From JAWXCE01 sp033764775 (GTDB lineage: Bacteria; Pseudomonadota; Alphaproteobacteria; Rhizobiales; Rhodomicrobiaceae), in assembly GCA_033764775.1 (NCBI GenBank), contig JANRIQ010000030.1, forward strand, positions 1 to 64,000: a stretch of 64,000 nucleotides of DNA, in the 5' to 3' direction. This document shows, in pieces, positions 51,471 to 59,822 of the stretch. Position numbers and translations under genes: made by a program. The notes under the pieces are model-generated. The model worked only from the letters and a program-made list of their open reading frames with translations. It was not told the DNA's origin and ran no database searches. Position 1 is the first letter of the stretch. The number at the start of each line of letters is the position of its first letter.

Positions 51471-52160
51471 TCAGAACTCGTATCCCGTCGCGCGGATTTC
51501 ATCCGCATACCACCGCGCGACCGTCTCGCGAGTTTCGTCGTCGTAATAGTCGCGGTAGTGGCGGCGCTCGGATTTGCGCGAGCCGCCTTTGGCGCGGGGC
51601 AGCGTCACCTCGACCTTCAACCCGGCCTCGGCGAGCGCGGCCTGCACCTCGGCGGCCAGATTCTCATACCGGCAGATGCGATCGACGGCCACCGCGCCGC
51701 CCAGCGAATACATATAGAAATTGTTGCCGCGCGCGAGCTTCTCGTTGCGCATAAACTCCGCGAACGGCGGCCGGGCGGCGTCATCCCGCTGGCGCCAGTA
51801 ATAGATCGAGATTTGCCTGTCCCACGGGTTGCGCTCAACCGTGAACTTGTAATAACGCCGCCAGATGTCGTCGCCGAGGCGCGCTTTGATTTCGGCGGCG
51901 GGCATGTGGTTGTAGTAGTGGCCTTTGTGGCGGCGGCCTTTGAACAGGCCCACCTTGCGCCCGGCCGTCTTCCACCACGGGTTGACGTTTTCATCCCAGT
52001 TCTGGGGCCCGCGCCCGAGCCTGAGCGCCTCGTCGGCCTTGGAGACGGGCGTGATGATGTCGTCCGGCCCGCAGAAGGCGGAGAGGCCGCATTCGACGCT
52101 CGTTCCCGCCGTCTTGCCGGTCTTGATGAAGATGAATTTGTGCTCGTGCGAAACGATCAT
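51471..52160 (-). CDS. Sulfotransferase-family protein, copy B (middle)
   Basis: 229 aa from ATG 52160; a longer reading to 52262 overlaps the upstream copy and is rejected. PAPS loop FIFIKTGKTAGTSVE and 3'-phosphate site VERNPWDRQISIYYW are intact. CGPDDIITPVSKADEA, RGPQNWDENVNPWWKT and NHMPAAEIKARLGD align with the flanking copies. One base separates it from copy A (52162). Confidence 0.85.
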   Translation of the reverse strand: MIVSHEHKFIFIKTGKTAGTSVECGLSAFCGPDDIITPVSKADEALRLGRGPQNWDENVNPWWKTAGRKVGLFKGRRHKGHYYNHMPAAEIKARLGDDIWRRYYKFTVERNPWDRQISIYYWRQRDDAARPPFAEFMRNEKLARGNNFYMYSLGGAVAVDRICRYENLAAEVQAALAEAGLKVEVTLPRAKGGSRKSERRHYRDYYDDETRETVARWYADEIRATGYEF

Positions 52161-52161
52161 G

Positions 52162-52851
52162 TCAGAACTCGTAGCCCGCCGCGGCGATCTCCGGCGCATA
52201 CCATGCCGCGACGCGGGCGCGGGTTTCGCCCGTGTAATACTCGCGGTACGGGCGCTTCTCACTCGAGGCGACCGCCTTGGCGCGGGGAAGGTTCAACGGC
52301 TGCGTCACGCCCGCCTGCGCCAGCGCCGCCGCTAGGTCGTTGGCCAGCGCCTCATAGCGCACCAGCGCGTCCACGGCGAGCGCGCCGCCGATCATGAACA
52401 CCTCGTGGTTGTTGCGGCGCGCGCGGCGCTCGCTCGCCATGAACTCAGCGAAGGGCATCGGCGTCTCGGCGGTCTTGGTGCGCCAACGATAGAACGACAC
52501 CTGCCTGTCCCAAGGGTTGCGGGCGATGGCGAATTTGAAATATCGCCGCCAAACCGCGTCGCCAAGCCGCGCCTTCGCCTCAGCCGACGTCATGTGGTTG
52601 TAGTAGTGCCCGCGATGCTTGCGGCCCTTGCTGAACAGACCGACGCGCCGCGCTTGGGTTTTCCACCATGGATTGAAATTCACGTCCCAGTTCTGTGGCC
52701 CGCGTCCTTGGCGCATGGCCTCGTCGCGCTCGCTCACGGGCGTGATGATATCCTCCGGCCCGCAGATCGCCGAGAGCGCCAGTTCGACGCTCGTGCCTGC
52801 CGTCTTGCGCGTCTTCAGGAAGATGAACTTGTGCTCATGGGAGACGATCAT
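52162..52851 (-). CDS. Sulfotransferase-family protein, copy A (first in the operon)
   Basis: 229 aa from ATG 52851. PAPS loop FIFLKTRKTAGTSVE and 3'-phosphate site ARNPWDRQVSFYRW. ICGPEDIITPVSERDEA, GPQNWDVNFNPWWKT and HMTSAEAKARLGD align with copies B and C. Its middle region is diverged (AETPMPFAEFMASERRARRNNHEV), where acceptor specificity would lie. A longer reading to 52914 is possible but adds no conserved residues. Confidence 0.85.
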   Translation of the reverse strand: MIVSHEHKFIFLKTRKTAGTSVELALSAICGPEDIITPVSERDEAMRQGRGPQNWDVNFNPWWKTQARRVGLFSKGRKHRGHYYNHMTSAEAKARLGDAVWRRYFKFAIARNPWDRQVSFYRWRTKTAETPMPFAEFMASERRARRNNHEVFMIGGALAVDALVRYEALANDLAAALAQAGVTQPLNLPRAKAVASSEKRPYREYYTGETRARVAAWYAPEIAAAGYEF

Positions 52852-52969
52852 GGCCGGTGTGTTAGCATCGCGGGGTAGCCCCCGCAAGACGCGGCGGACA
52901 TGCGCCCCCGCCATGGTTTACACGCCTACGTGTGATTGCTATCATCGCGATATCACTCAGGAGGTAGGC

Positions 52970-53227
52970 ATGGGCCAAATCATCGTGAGAAATCTCGACG
53001 ACGACGTCCTGCTGCGGTTGAAAGCGCGCGCGAAGGCGGCGAACACGTCGCTGGAGCAGACCGTGCGCGACATTCTCACGGACGCCGCCAAGCCCAGCCG
53101 GGCCGAAGCCTGGGCGGAGGCAGACCGGATCCGCGAAGAGATTCTGACACGAAATGGCGGTCCGGTCGCTTTGGATCCAACGATTCTTATCCGTGAAGAC
53201 CGCGACAATGACGAAGCTTATCGTTGA
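52970..53227 (+). CDS. FitA-like ribbon-helix-helix antitoxin
   Basis: 85 aa from ATG 52970, just after GGAGGTAGGC. The N-terminal IIVRNLDDDVLLRLKARAKAANTSLEQ is an Arc/FitA ribbon-helix-helix DNA-binding fold; the C-terminal RADRIREEILT-like part (AEADRIREEIL) would wrap the toxin. Overlaps the PIN toxin gene by 20 bp, so it is an autoregulated toxin-antitoxin pair. Confidence 0.88.
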   Translation: MGQIIVRNLDDDVLLRLKARAKAANTSLEQTVRDILTDAAKPSRAEAWAEADRIREEILTRNGGPVALDPTILIREDRDNDEAYR

Positions 53228-53621
53228 CGCCAGCGTCGCCGTGCGCTGGTTCGTTCCGATTGATGAAAACGTCGACATCGGTAAATGGAAAGATATATCG
53301 GCCTCCTACATAGCCCCTGACCTTATTTTAGCGGAAAGCGCCAATGCATTCTTGAAGTATGTCAAGGCGGGCATCATGAAAGCCGATCAGATGCGAAGTG
53401 CGGTTAACGCACTGCAGACACAGCTTGAGGATATCAAACCGATAACGGATCTGACGGAAGCGGCCGCTGAAATCGCCCTTGCGTTAAAACATCCGGTCTA
53501 TGACTGCTTTTACCTGGCGCTGGCGCAGCGGGAGAACGCGCCGCTGGTCACCGCCGACAAACGTCTCGCAGCCGCCGCGACTGCGTTGTCAAACGTAAAC
53601 ATTCATTTGATATCGGCGTAA
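53208..53621 (+). CDS. vapC: VapC-type PIN-domain toxin
   Basis: 137 aa from ATG 53208. The PIN active-site acidic residues are D7 (IVDASVAV), E43 (LAESANAF), D99 (VYDCFYLALA) and D117 (VTADKRL), so RNase activity is expected. VapC toxins cut tRNA or rRNA when the antitoxin is degraded. Base composition is visibly AT-richer than the neighbours, which suggests transfer. Its stop abuts the convergent GIY-YIG gene. Confidence 0.9.
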   Translation: MTKLIVDASVAVRWFVPIDENVDIGKWKDISASYIAPDLILAESANAFLKYVKAGIMKADQMRSAVNALQTQLEDIKPITDLTEAAAEIALALKHPVYDCFYLALAQRENAPLVTADKRLAAAATALSNVNIHLISA

Positions 53622-54248
53622 CTAAACGACTTGCCCCAGCTCATCCCGCAACTCGGTGAGCGTCTTGCCGTTATAAGTCCAGAACTGCGGGCCTTGTACT
53701 GCCTTCCACTTACGGCCCGTCTGATGGGCAATCTGCAGCGCGGAATCGCTCAAGCTGGTTCTACGGCCTTCGAAATCCACCCATCGGTCGTCCAGAACCG
53801 TGCAGGTTCTCGCGGGATCAAAAACGGAAACCAGGGTTGCGCCGGGCTGCACGCCCGCCGTTGAAAACCGGAAACCGCTACGTCGTGCTCGTTCCTGATC
53901 CAGCGCCTGCTGCTCCTCAAAGCTGTCCACAACGTCGCCGGCCGGCGTGACATCGCGGCCGGAGCCATTGCGCGTTTCGAACATCTTGAGGATCGCGGCG
54001 GGGCGATCAGGTGATAACTCAAAGAACTCGCGTTTCGGATTACGCCGCCGGTCGCCGAACGCGTAGTGAATGGCTTGTTCTATTTCGAAGGGGTTGGCGA
54101 CTTCAACCGCCAGAAAACATTCAAACGGCACTGTCACGGCGGCGCTTGCGGAAAGCTCGCGCATCCGTTCTTCGATCGTCCGCTCCGTGCAGCCGATTTT
54201 CACGAGGCCCGGCATACAAGCGTTGGTGAGGATGTAAACAACCGGCAT
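53622..54248 (-). CDS. GIY-YIG nuclease-like protein with C-terminal DUF4357
   Basis: 208 aa from ATG 54248. Residues 1-90 are a GIY-YIG domain of the T5orf172/MUG113 type: VVYILTNACMPGLVKIGCTE, then R in TIEERMREL and the Glu in FEIEQAIHYAF. Residues about 140-205 look like DUF4357 (GATLVSVFD, CTVLDDRWVDFEGRRTSLSD, TYNGKTLTELRDEL), a domain often attached to restriction-type or DNA-repair proteins. It follows pccB by only 4 bp and faces the vapC toxin. Could be phage-related or a housekeeping nuclease. Confidence 0.8.
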   Translation of the reverse strand: MPVVYILTNACMPGLVKIGCTERTIEERMRELSASAAVTVPFECFLAVEVANPFEIEQAIHYAFGDRRRNPKREFFELSPDRPAAILKMFETRNGSGRDVTPAGDVVDSFEEQQALDQERARRSGFRFSTAGVQPGATLVSVFDPARTCTVLDDRWVDFEGRRTSLSDSALQIAHQTGRKWKAVQGPQFWTYNGKTLTELRDELGQVV

Positions 54249-54252
54249 AGGG

Positions 54253-55785
54253 TTAGAGCGGAATGTTGTCGTGCTTCTTCCACGGCGTCTCAACCGTTTT
54301 CTCGCGCAGCATGTTCAGCGCCCGCGCGATGCGGCTGCGGGTGTTGCGCGGTAGGATCACCTCGTCGATGTAACCGCGCTCGGCCGCCACGAATGGATTG
54401 GCGAAGCGGTCCTGATACTCCTTGATGCGCGCGGCGATCTTCTCCGGGTCGCCCAGCTCCGCGCGGTATAAAATTTCGGCCGCGCCCTTCGCCCCCATCA
54501 CCGCGATCTCGGCCGACGGCCAGGCGTAGTTGACGTCGCCGCCCAGGTGCTTCGACGACATCACGTCATAGGCGCCGCCATAGGCCTTGCGCGTGATGAC
54601 CGTCACCTTCGGCACGGTCGCTTCGGTGAAGGCGAACAAGAGCTTGGCGCCGTGCTTGATGAGGCCGCCATACTCCTGCGCCGTGCCGGGCAGGAAGCCG
54701 GGCACGTCCACGAACGTCACCAGCGGGATGTTGAAGCAGTCACAGAACCGCACGAAGCGCGCCGCCTTGCGTGAGGCGTCCGAGTCCAGCACCCCAGCGA
54801 GAAACATCGGCTGGTTGGCGACGAACCCGACCGTGCGCCCCTCGATGCGCCCGAAACCGGTGATGATGTTGCGGGCGTAAGCTTCCTGTATCTCGAAGAA
54901 GTCCCCCTCGTCGGCGACCTTCAGGATCAGTTCCTTCATGTCGTAAGGCTTGTTAGGGTTGTCGGGGATGAGCGTGTCGAGCGACGGTTCTGAGCGGTCG
55001 AACGGGTCTTGCGTGGGGATTTCCGGCGGGCCGGACGTGTTGTTGGCGGGCAGAAAATCCATCAGCCGCCGCATCTGCAGCAAGCATTCCAAGTCGTTCT
55101 CGAACGCGCGGTCGGCGATGGACGAGCGCGTCGTGTGCACGCTGGCGCCGCCCAGTTCCTCGGCGGTCACGGTTTCGTTCGTCACCGTCTTCACCACGTC
55201 CGGGCCGGTCACGAACATGTAGCTCGTATCCTTCACCATGAAGATGAAGTCGGTCATCGCCGGGGAATACACGTCGCCGCCCGCGCACGGCCCCATGATG
55301 ACGCTGATCTGCGGAATGACGCCGGAGGATAGCACGTTGCGCGTGAACACCTCGCCGTAGCCGCCCAGCGCCGCGACACCCTCCTGGATGCGCGCGCCGC
55401 CGGCGTCGAACAGGCCGATGACCGGCGCGCGGTTCTTCAGCGCCAAATCCTGGATTTTCACCATCTTCTCGGCGTGCGCCTCCGACAGCGAGCCGCCGAA
55501 CACGGTGAAATCCTTGGCGAACACGTAAACCAGGCGGCCGTTGATCGTGCCCCAGCCGGTCACTACGCCGTCGCCGGGGAATTTGGTCGCGCCCATGCCG
55601 AAATCGTTGCAGCGGTGTTCGACATACATGCCGTACTCCTCGAACGACTTGTCGTCGAGGAGCAGTTCGATGCGCTCGCGCGCCGTGAGCTTGCCGCGCG
55701 CGTGCTGCGCGTCGATGCGCTTTTGCCCGCCGCCGAGGCGCGCCTCGGCCCGCCGCCGTTCCAACTCCGCGATGATCTGCTTCAT
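54253..55785 (-). CDS. pccB: Acyl-CoA (propionyl-CoA) carboxylase, beta subunit
   Basis: 510 aa carboxyltransferase that moves CO2 from biotin to acyl-CoA. Motifs: KFPGDGVVTGWG, KDFTVFGGSLSEAHAEK, FDAGGARIQEGVAALGGYGEVF, and GAYDVMSSKHLGGD in the CoA-binding half. The Asp in the acyl site (CDCFNIPLVTFVDVPGFLPG) fits propionyl-CoA preference. No alpha (biotin) subunit is in the window. Starts at ATG 55785 with AAGGGG upstream. Confidence 0.95.
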   Translation of the reverse strand: MKQIIAELERRRAEARLGGGQKRIDAQHARGKLTARERIELLLDDKSFEEYGMYVEHRCNDFGMGATKFPGDGVVTGWGTINGRLVYVFAKDFTVFGGSLSEAHAEKMVKIQDLALKNRAPVIGLFDAGGARIQEGVAALGGYGEVFTRNVLSSGVIPQISVIMGPCAGGDVYSPAMTDFIFMVKDTSYMFVTGPDVVKTVTNETVTAEELGGASVHTTRSSIADRAFENDLECLLQMRRLMDFLPANNTSGPPEIPTQDPFDRSEPSLDTLIPDNPNKPYDMKELILKVADEGDFFEIQEAYARNIITGFGRIEGRTVGFVANQPMFLAGVLDSDASRKAARFVRFCDCFNIPLVTFVDVPGFLPGTAQEYGGLIKHGAKLLFAFTEATVPKVTVITRKAYGGAYDVMSSKHLGGDVNYAWPSAEIAVMGAKGAAEILYRAELGDPEKIAARIKEYQDRFANPFVAAERGYIDEVILPRNTRSRIARALNMLREKTVETPWKKHDNIPL

Positions 55786-55901
55786 GTCCGGCCCCTTTTG
55801 CGCCCAGTTAACCCAATGCCGTTCGAGCGCGCAACAGAATCCAGCAGGCGTTCCCTTTACTGTATTAACGCGCTGGACGTTTAAAGTTTGGAAGTGTATT
55901 T

Positions 55902-55930
55902 TTGAGTAATTCAGTAGCTATAAATATAAC
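55902..55930 (+). promoter_or_regulatory. Candidate sigma-70 promoter for the caspase-like gene
   Basis: TTGAGT (55902-55907) and TATAAC (55925-55930) are 17 bp apart, in a notably AT-rich 160-bp gap between divergent genes. The start codon follows 15 bp after the -10, so the leader would be very short. Confidence 0.4.
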
Positions 55931-55945
55931 CGACCTGGCGATGCC

Positions 55946-57142
55946 ATGAGAACACAGTTCCGGCGATTATTCTTAGCCAAAACATTTGCTTGCCTTGTCA
56001 TATTTTCAGCCCTTGTCGCCTCGGCCGAGGCCACGGCGCCACGGAAGATCGCTCTTGTCATCGGCAATTCGGCGTATTCTCACGCGGGAGCTCTGCAAAA
56101 TCCGCTGAACGACGCGGTGGACATGTCATCGTCGCTGCAACGCCTCGGCTTCGAGGTTATCGAAGCGTTGGATGTCGACAAAGCCTCGATGGAGCAAAAA
56201 ATCCGCGCTTTCACAAACGCGCTGAAAGGAAACAGCATCGCCCTGTTTTTCTTCGCCGGTCATGGACTCCAGTATAATGGTGAGAATTTTCTCCTACCGG
56301 TCGACGCTAAGATAGACGGCGCTTCAAGTCTGTATTTCGAGGCCATTCCGCTGAGCGTGATCCAGTCCGCTATGGAATTCTCCGGCTCGATCAACATCAT
56401 CTTTCTCGACGCATGCCGAAATAATCTCGCCACAAACCGCCTCGCCGCAGAACTCGGGACGCGCGGCACGCGGGTGGAGCGGGGCCTCGCCCGCGTTGAG
56501 ACTGGCGTCGGCACGCTCATCAGCTTCTCCACGCAACCCGGTAATGTGGCGCTGGACGGCGAAGGGCGTAATTCTCCTTACGCCGCGGCGCTGTTAAAGC
56601 ACATGACGAGCGCCGAGGATCTTTCCTCTATGCTGATTAACGTTCGCAATGACGTGCTGGCTGCAACCGCCGGACAACAAGTGCCGTGGGAGCACAGCGC
56701 TTTGCGGGCAAGAGTCTTCTTTGGCAGCGACGCCAAAGAGAGCGCCCCCCCGGCGGCCGAGGCGGAAACCTCCGAGGAAGAAACCGCCGCGCTCGCTCGA
56801 GAGGACGCCATCACCGCGCCCGAGGGCTCCGACGTGTTAAACAGCCGATGGGCGGTGACCTGGAGCGGCGGCCCGTTCTGCAACCTCCGCACGGGAAAGT
56901 ATCCAATCACTGTTAAGAATGGGAATATTGAAGGTAAGCGGGTCAAGGGCGGAAAAGTCTCCGCAAGTGGAAAATTCTACTTTCTGCGAGCCACGAAATA
57001 CGACGCCGCCAAAACGCTTCGCTGCACTGGGCGCATCACTGGCGCTGCAGGCAATGGCAATTGCGCGGTGATCAACGGAAACTGCACAGGCACAATACGG
57101 ATTGAACGTCTATCGAGTGAGGTGATCGCAGAGAGCGATTGA
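55946..57142 (+). CDS. Exported caspase-like (C14) peptidase
   Basis: 398 aa. A signal peptide (LFLAKTFACLVIFSALVASA, about 8-27) precedes a caspase-fold domain (about 33-250): KIALVIGNSAYSHAGAL, the His of the dyad H106 in FFFAGHGLQYNG, and the Cys C157 in IIFLDACRNN. A loop with TLISFSTQPGNVALDGEGRNSPYAAALL matches the family. The C-terminal 130 residues hold Cys pairs (FCNLRTGKYPITVKNGNIEG) and may form a separate domain. No substrate is known; the protein should act in the periplasm. A small membrane protein gene follows. Confidence 0.88.
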   Translation: MRTQFRRLFLAKTFACLVIFSALVASAEATAPRKIALVIGNSAYSHAGALQNPLNDAVDMSSSLQRLGFEVIEALDVDKASMEQKIRAFTNALKGNSIALFFFAGHGLQYNGENFLLPVDAKIDGASSLYFEAIPLSVIQSAMEFSGSINIIFLDACRNNLATNRLAAELGTRGTRVERGLARVETGVGTLISFSTQPGNVALDGEGRNSPYAAALLKHMTSAEDLSSMLINVRNDVLAATAGQQVPWEHSALRARVFFGSDAKESAPPAAEAETSEEETAALAREDAITAPEGSDVLNSRWAVTWSGGPFCNLRTGKYPITVKNGNIEGKRVKGGKVSASGKFYFLRATKYDAAKTLRCTGRITGAAGNGNCAVINGNCTGTIRIERLSSEVIAESD

Positions 57143-57253
57143 AACCGACTTTTATTACGACATCGAAAATCTTAATTCGTACAAATCCTATATATTGAGG
57201 GTAGCGGTTTCTGGCGAACCATCGCAGCGTCCGGCTCATCAAGGATTTGCTTC

Positions 57254-57754
57254 ATGAGAATTTCTCCGCAGCTCCCACTCTCCGTGCCGGCAGACAAGAT
57301 CAAGAAAATTGTCGTGAAAGCCGATGGTTCGACGGAGTACGTGCTCGGCGCGGAGAAAGCGTCGGGGCTGCTCGACTTCAAGAAAGCCGCCGCGTTCGGC
57401 GTCGGATCCTCCGCCTACATGACCACGGGATACCTCAAAAGCGCCTCCACGTCCGAGATCGCCGCCGCGCTGAACAAGAAGCTTTGGATTGTGAAGCCTG
57501 AAAACGGCTTCGACGCCCTCGCGGGCCAGCTCAAGGGCGTCGCCGAGCAAACGCATATGCGCTACCTCGCCGTATCGGCGAGCGCGGGGCTGGTGTCGTG
57601 GGCGCTGCTCGACAGCTTCACTTCCCTCAGCGCCTCGAAAAAGATCGCTCTCGCCGCCGCATTCGCCGCCGCAACATTCGCGGTTCTGCAAGTCTATCAG
57701 CCCGATGCGCCGAAAAGCGCCGCGCCCGCCGCCGCCCCGTCCGCTAAGCCGTAA
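57254..57754 (+). CDS. Small membrane protein of unknown function
   Basis: 166 aa, preceded by AAGGA six bases before ATG 57254. The N-terminal 100 residues are soluble (IKKIVVKADGSTEYVLGAEK). Two hydrophobic segments lie at about 104-119 and 130-147 (AASAGLVSWALL; KIALAAAFAAATFAVLQVY), and the tail is Pro/Ala-rich. Unknown family. It lies 111 bp after the caspase-like gene and 93 bp before the cNMP/CPBP gene; whether these form a unit is unclear. Confidence 0.6.
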   Translation: MRISPQLPLSVPADKIKKIVVKADGSTEYVLGAEKASGLLDFKKAAAFGVGSSAYMTTGYLKSASTSEIAAALNKKLWIVKPENGFDALAGQLKGVAEQTHMRYLAVSASAGLVSWALLDSFTSLSASKKIALAAAFAAATFAVLQVYQPDAPKSAAPAAAPSAKP

Positions 57755-57847
57755 TCGCACATCCCCGCGCATTTGTGATCATCCCGGCGGTAGAACTTTA
57801 ACGCGGCGCTGCGAAACTCATCTGAGTGTTGATTTCGCGAGCGCGCC

Positions 57848-59047
57848 ATGACCCATCTGCTCGATCTGAAACTCGACACCGTGCCGCTTTTCGATCGGCT
57901 CAAGCCCGATCAGCGCGACGCGGTGCGCGAACGCCTGCAAGTGCGCACCTACAGGACGGGCGACGTGCTGCTGCGCGAAGGGCAAGTGAACCCAGGCTGC
58001 CTGTTCATCATCGTACACGGCGAGGCGGCGCTGTCCAAAACCGGCAGGGCGCTGAACGGCGAACCGGTCGAATATTGCGTCGGCGTGCGCCGCCCGGGCG
58101 ATGTGTGCGGGGCTATGTCGCTGCTGGACGGAAAGCCGGTCTCCGTCACCATCGCGGCCCGCACACCGCTCACCGTCGCCGCGCTCGATCTCAGGCCGAG
58201 GGGCAGGAACACGCCCGAGCGGCGCATCCGCAACGCGGTGATCGGCGAGTTGCGACGCCGGCTCGCCACCCGCGCGCGGGCCTCCATCGACGAGAAGGTC
58301 GCCAGCCTGCGCCAGGAGGCCGAGTTCTCGCGCTACCGCAACGCGGTGTGCTCCATCCTGGTGACAGCGCTGTCGCTGCTCTCAGTCTACACCCTGGTGC
58401 TAAGCCTGATACCGAGCTTCGAGAACCTGCTCGCGGTGAACTTCGCGGCAAGTCCGTTCATCATCGTGTTTTTTGCGCTGATGTTCTTCCCCGTCATCCG
58501 GCGTAGCGGGCTGCCGCTGGCGTTTTTTGGCATGCGGCTGGACAATTGGCGTTACGCGCTGGGCTACGCGCTGGCGGCCTCGGCCGCGTTCCTCGCCATC
58601 GGCGTCGCGGTGAAATGGGCGATCATCGCCTCGACGCCGTCCCTGTCCGGCATGACGGTGATCTCGTTCGCGGACGTGCGCGTGGGCGATGAGCCTGTCA
58701 TGACCTCGCCGCTCTACTGGACAGCGGTCAGTCTTTATCTGCTGCTGACGCCGCTCCAAGAGTTTGTGGCGCGGTGCGGCATACAGGCGCCGCTCTACGC
58801 CTTTCTCGACGGCGGGGAGGGCAAGCGCCGCGCCTACTCCATCTTCGTCTCGACGCTGGTGTTCTCAGCCGCACACGCGCATATCAGCCTCGAATTCGCG
58901 TTGGCCGCCTTCATTCCGGGCATGCTGTGGGGCTGGATTTTCGCGCAAACCAACTCGCTGCTGGCGGCCTCCGTGTCGCATTTCGTTATTGGCGGGGCCG
59001 GCGTGTTCCTATTCGGCGTGGAGGAGTTCGTCTCCGCGTTAAAGTGA
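57848..59047 (+). CDS. Cyclic-nucleotide-binding domain fused to CPBP membrane protease
   Basis: 399 aa. Residues about 10-120 form a cNMP-binding domain (VPLFDRLKPDQRDAVRERLQV, RTGDVLLREGQVNPGCLFIIVHGEAAL, RRPGDVCGAMSLLDG). A basic coil of about 60 residues follows, then seven or eight membrane helices of the CPBP (Abi) protease family. Motif 1 is QEFVARCG (E305, R309), with QE replacing the usual EE. Motif 2 has H343 (FSAAHAH). Motif 3 has H378 (SVSHFVIGG), where G382 replaces the usual Asn. This suggests protease activity gated by a cyclic nucleotide. Its 3' end is close to the convergent ATP12 gene. Confidence 0.88.
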   Translation: MTHLLDLKLDTVPLFDRLKPDQRDAVRERLQVRTYRTGDVLLREGQVNPGCLFIIVHGEAALSKTGRALNGEPVEYCVGVRRPGDVCGAMSLLDGKPVSVTIAARTPLTVAALDLRPRGRNTPERRIRNAVIGELRRRLATRARASIDEKVASLRQEAEFSRYRNAVCSILVTALSLLSVYTLVLSLIPSFENLLAVNFAASPFIIVFFALMFFPVIRRSGLPLAFFGMRLDNWRYALGYALAASAAFLAIGVAVKWAIIASTPSLSGMTVISFADVRVGDEPVMTSPLYWTAVSLYLLLTPLQEFVARCGIQAPLYAFLDGGEGKRRAYSIFVSTLVFSAAHAHISLEFALAAFIPGMLWGWIFAQTNSLLAASVSHFVIGGAGVFLFGVEEFVSALK

Positions 59048-59066
59048 CCGCGTCAACCGCTCATCA

Positions 59067-59822
59067 TCACCCGGACGCACAGTCGGCGAAGAAGGCCGAG
59101 GCGGCCTCCATCTCCGCCCAACGGAACGCCTTGCGGCGCGCAGCCTCAGCATCCTCGCCCCACCGCTCCGCCTGCCAATCTTCGTCAACGCAGGCGGCCC
59201 TCCATATCTCCGTCAGCGTCATCGCGCTTGACGCGTGCGCGGCCACCAGGATGGCGGAGCCGGCAAGCGTCGTCATCGTATGCAACGCTGCGAGTTGGAA
59301 TGCATCGCGACCGGCGAAAAAGGCGGCTATTCGGGCCACTGCGTCGCGCGGCTGGGCGACCGGCGATATGCCGACGCCGACCGCGAACTTCGACCCGAGC
59401 GCGCGCTCCGCCCACTGCAACGGCGGATCCCAGGCGCGATCCTGACGCTTGCGCAGCGCGGTGGGCGCCTCGGCGCGATAGCAAAGCAGATCGCTCGCCG
59501 CGAAGGCCGCAATGTCGTCGGCGACGGCGCGCTCACGCTCCCTCACCCGGTCGATGGCGGTGTTGGCGAGCCGGGTCGCGTGCATCGCGGCCGGGTCGAT
59601 GCGCTCGCCCTGGGCGCGCCATTCGGCCGCGATGCGCTCGGCAAGCGCGGCCGTCGGAAAAGTCAGGTTCGCGCGCGCCGGAGTCTTCACCGTCTTGCCG
59701 TCGAGGAGCACACGCCACCCGCCCTCCGCCGCCTCCACGCTCACCGTTTCATAAAACCGGCGCAAGGGTTTGCCGGCCGCGAAGAGCGTCCTCACGCCCT
59801 CGTCTCGTCCATTGGCTTTCAT
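59067..59822 (-). CDS. ATP12-family F1-ATPase assembly chaperone
   Basis: 251 aa. Shares the ATP12 layout: RFYETVSVEAAEGGWRVLLDGK, KTPARANLTFPTAALAERIA, EWRAQGERIDP, FAASDLLCYRAEAP and QWAERALGSKFAV. ATP12 helps the F1 alpha subunit fold in mitochondria and is retained in alphaproteobacteria. It overlaps the upstream HAD gene by 4 bp (ATGA), the last gene of a long minus-strand operon. Confidence 0.92.
   Translation of the reverse strand: MKANGRDEGVRTLFAAGKPLRRFYETVSVEAAEGGWRVLLDGKTVKTPARANLTFPTAALAERIAAEWRAQGERIDPAAMHATRLANTAIDRVRERERAVADDIAAFAASDLLCYRAEAPTALRKRQDRAWDPPLQWAERALGSKFAVGVGISPVAQPRDAVARIAAFFAGRDAFQLAALHTMTTLAGSAILVAAHASSAMTLTEIWRAACVDEDWQAERWGEDAEAARRKAFRWAEMEAASAFFADCASG

Noticed and set aside
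49831..54248. Genomic island bounded by the tRNA-Leu gene
   Set aside because: I saw no integrase and no copy of the tRNA 3' end (gcggtcgagaag) downstream, and the tRNA lies in reverse orientation to the accessory genes. An island remains possible but is not supported.
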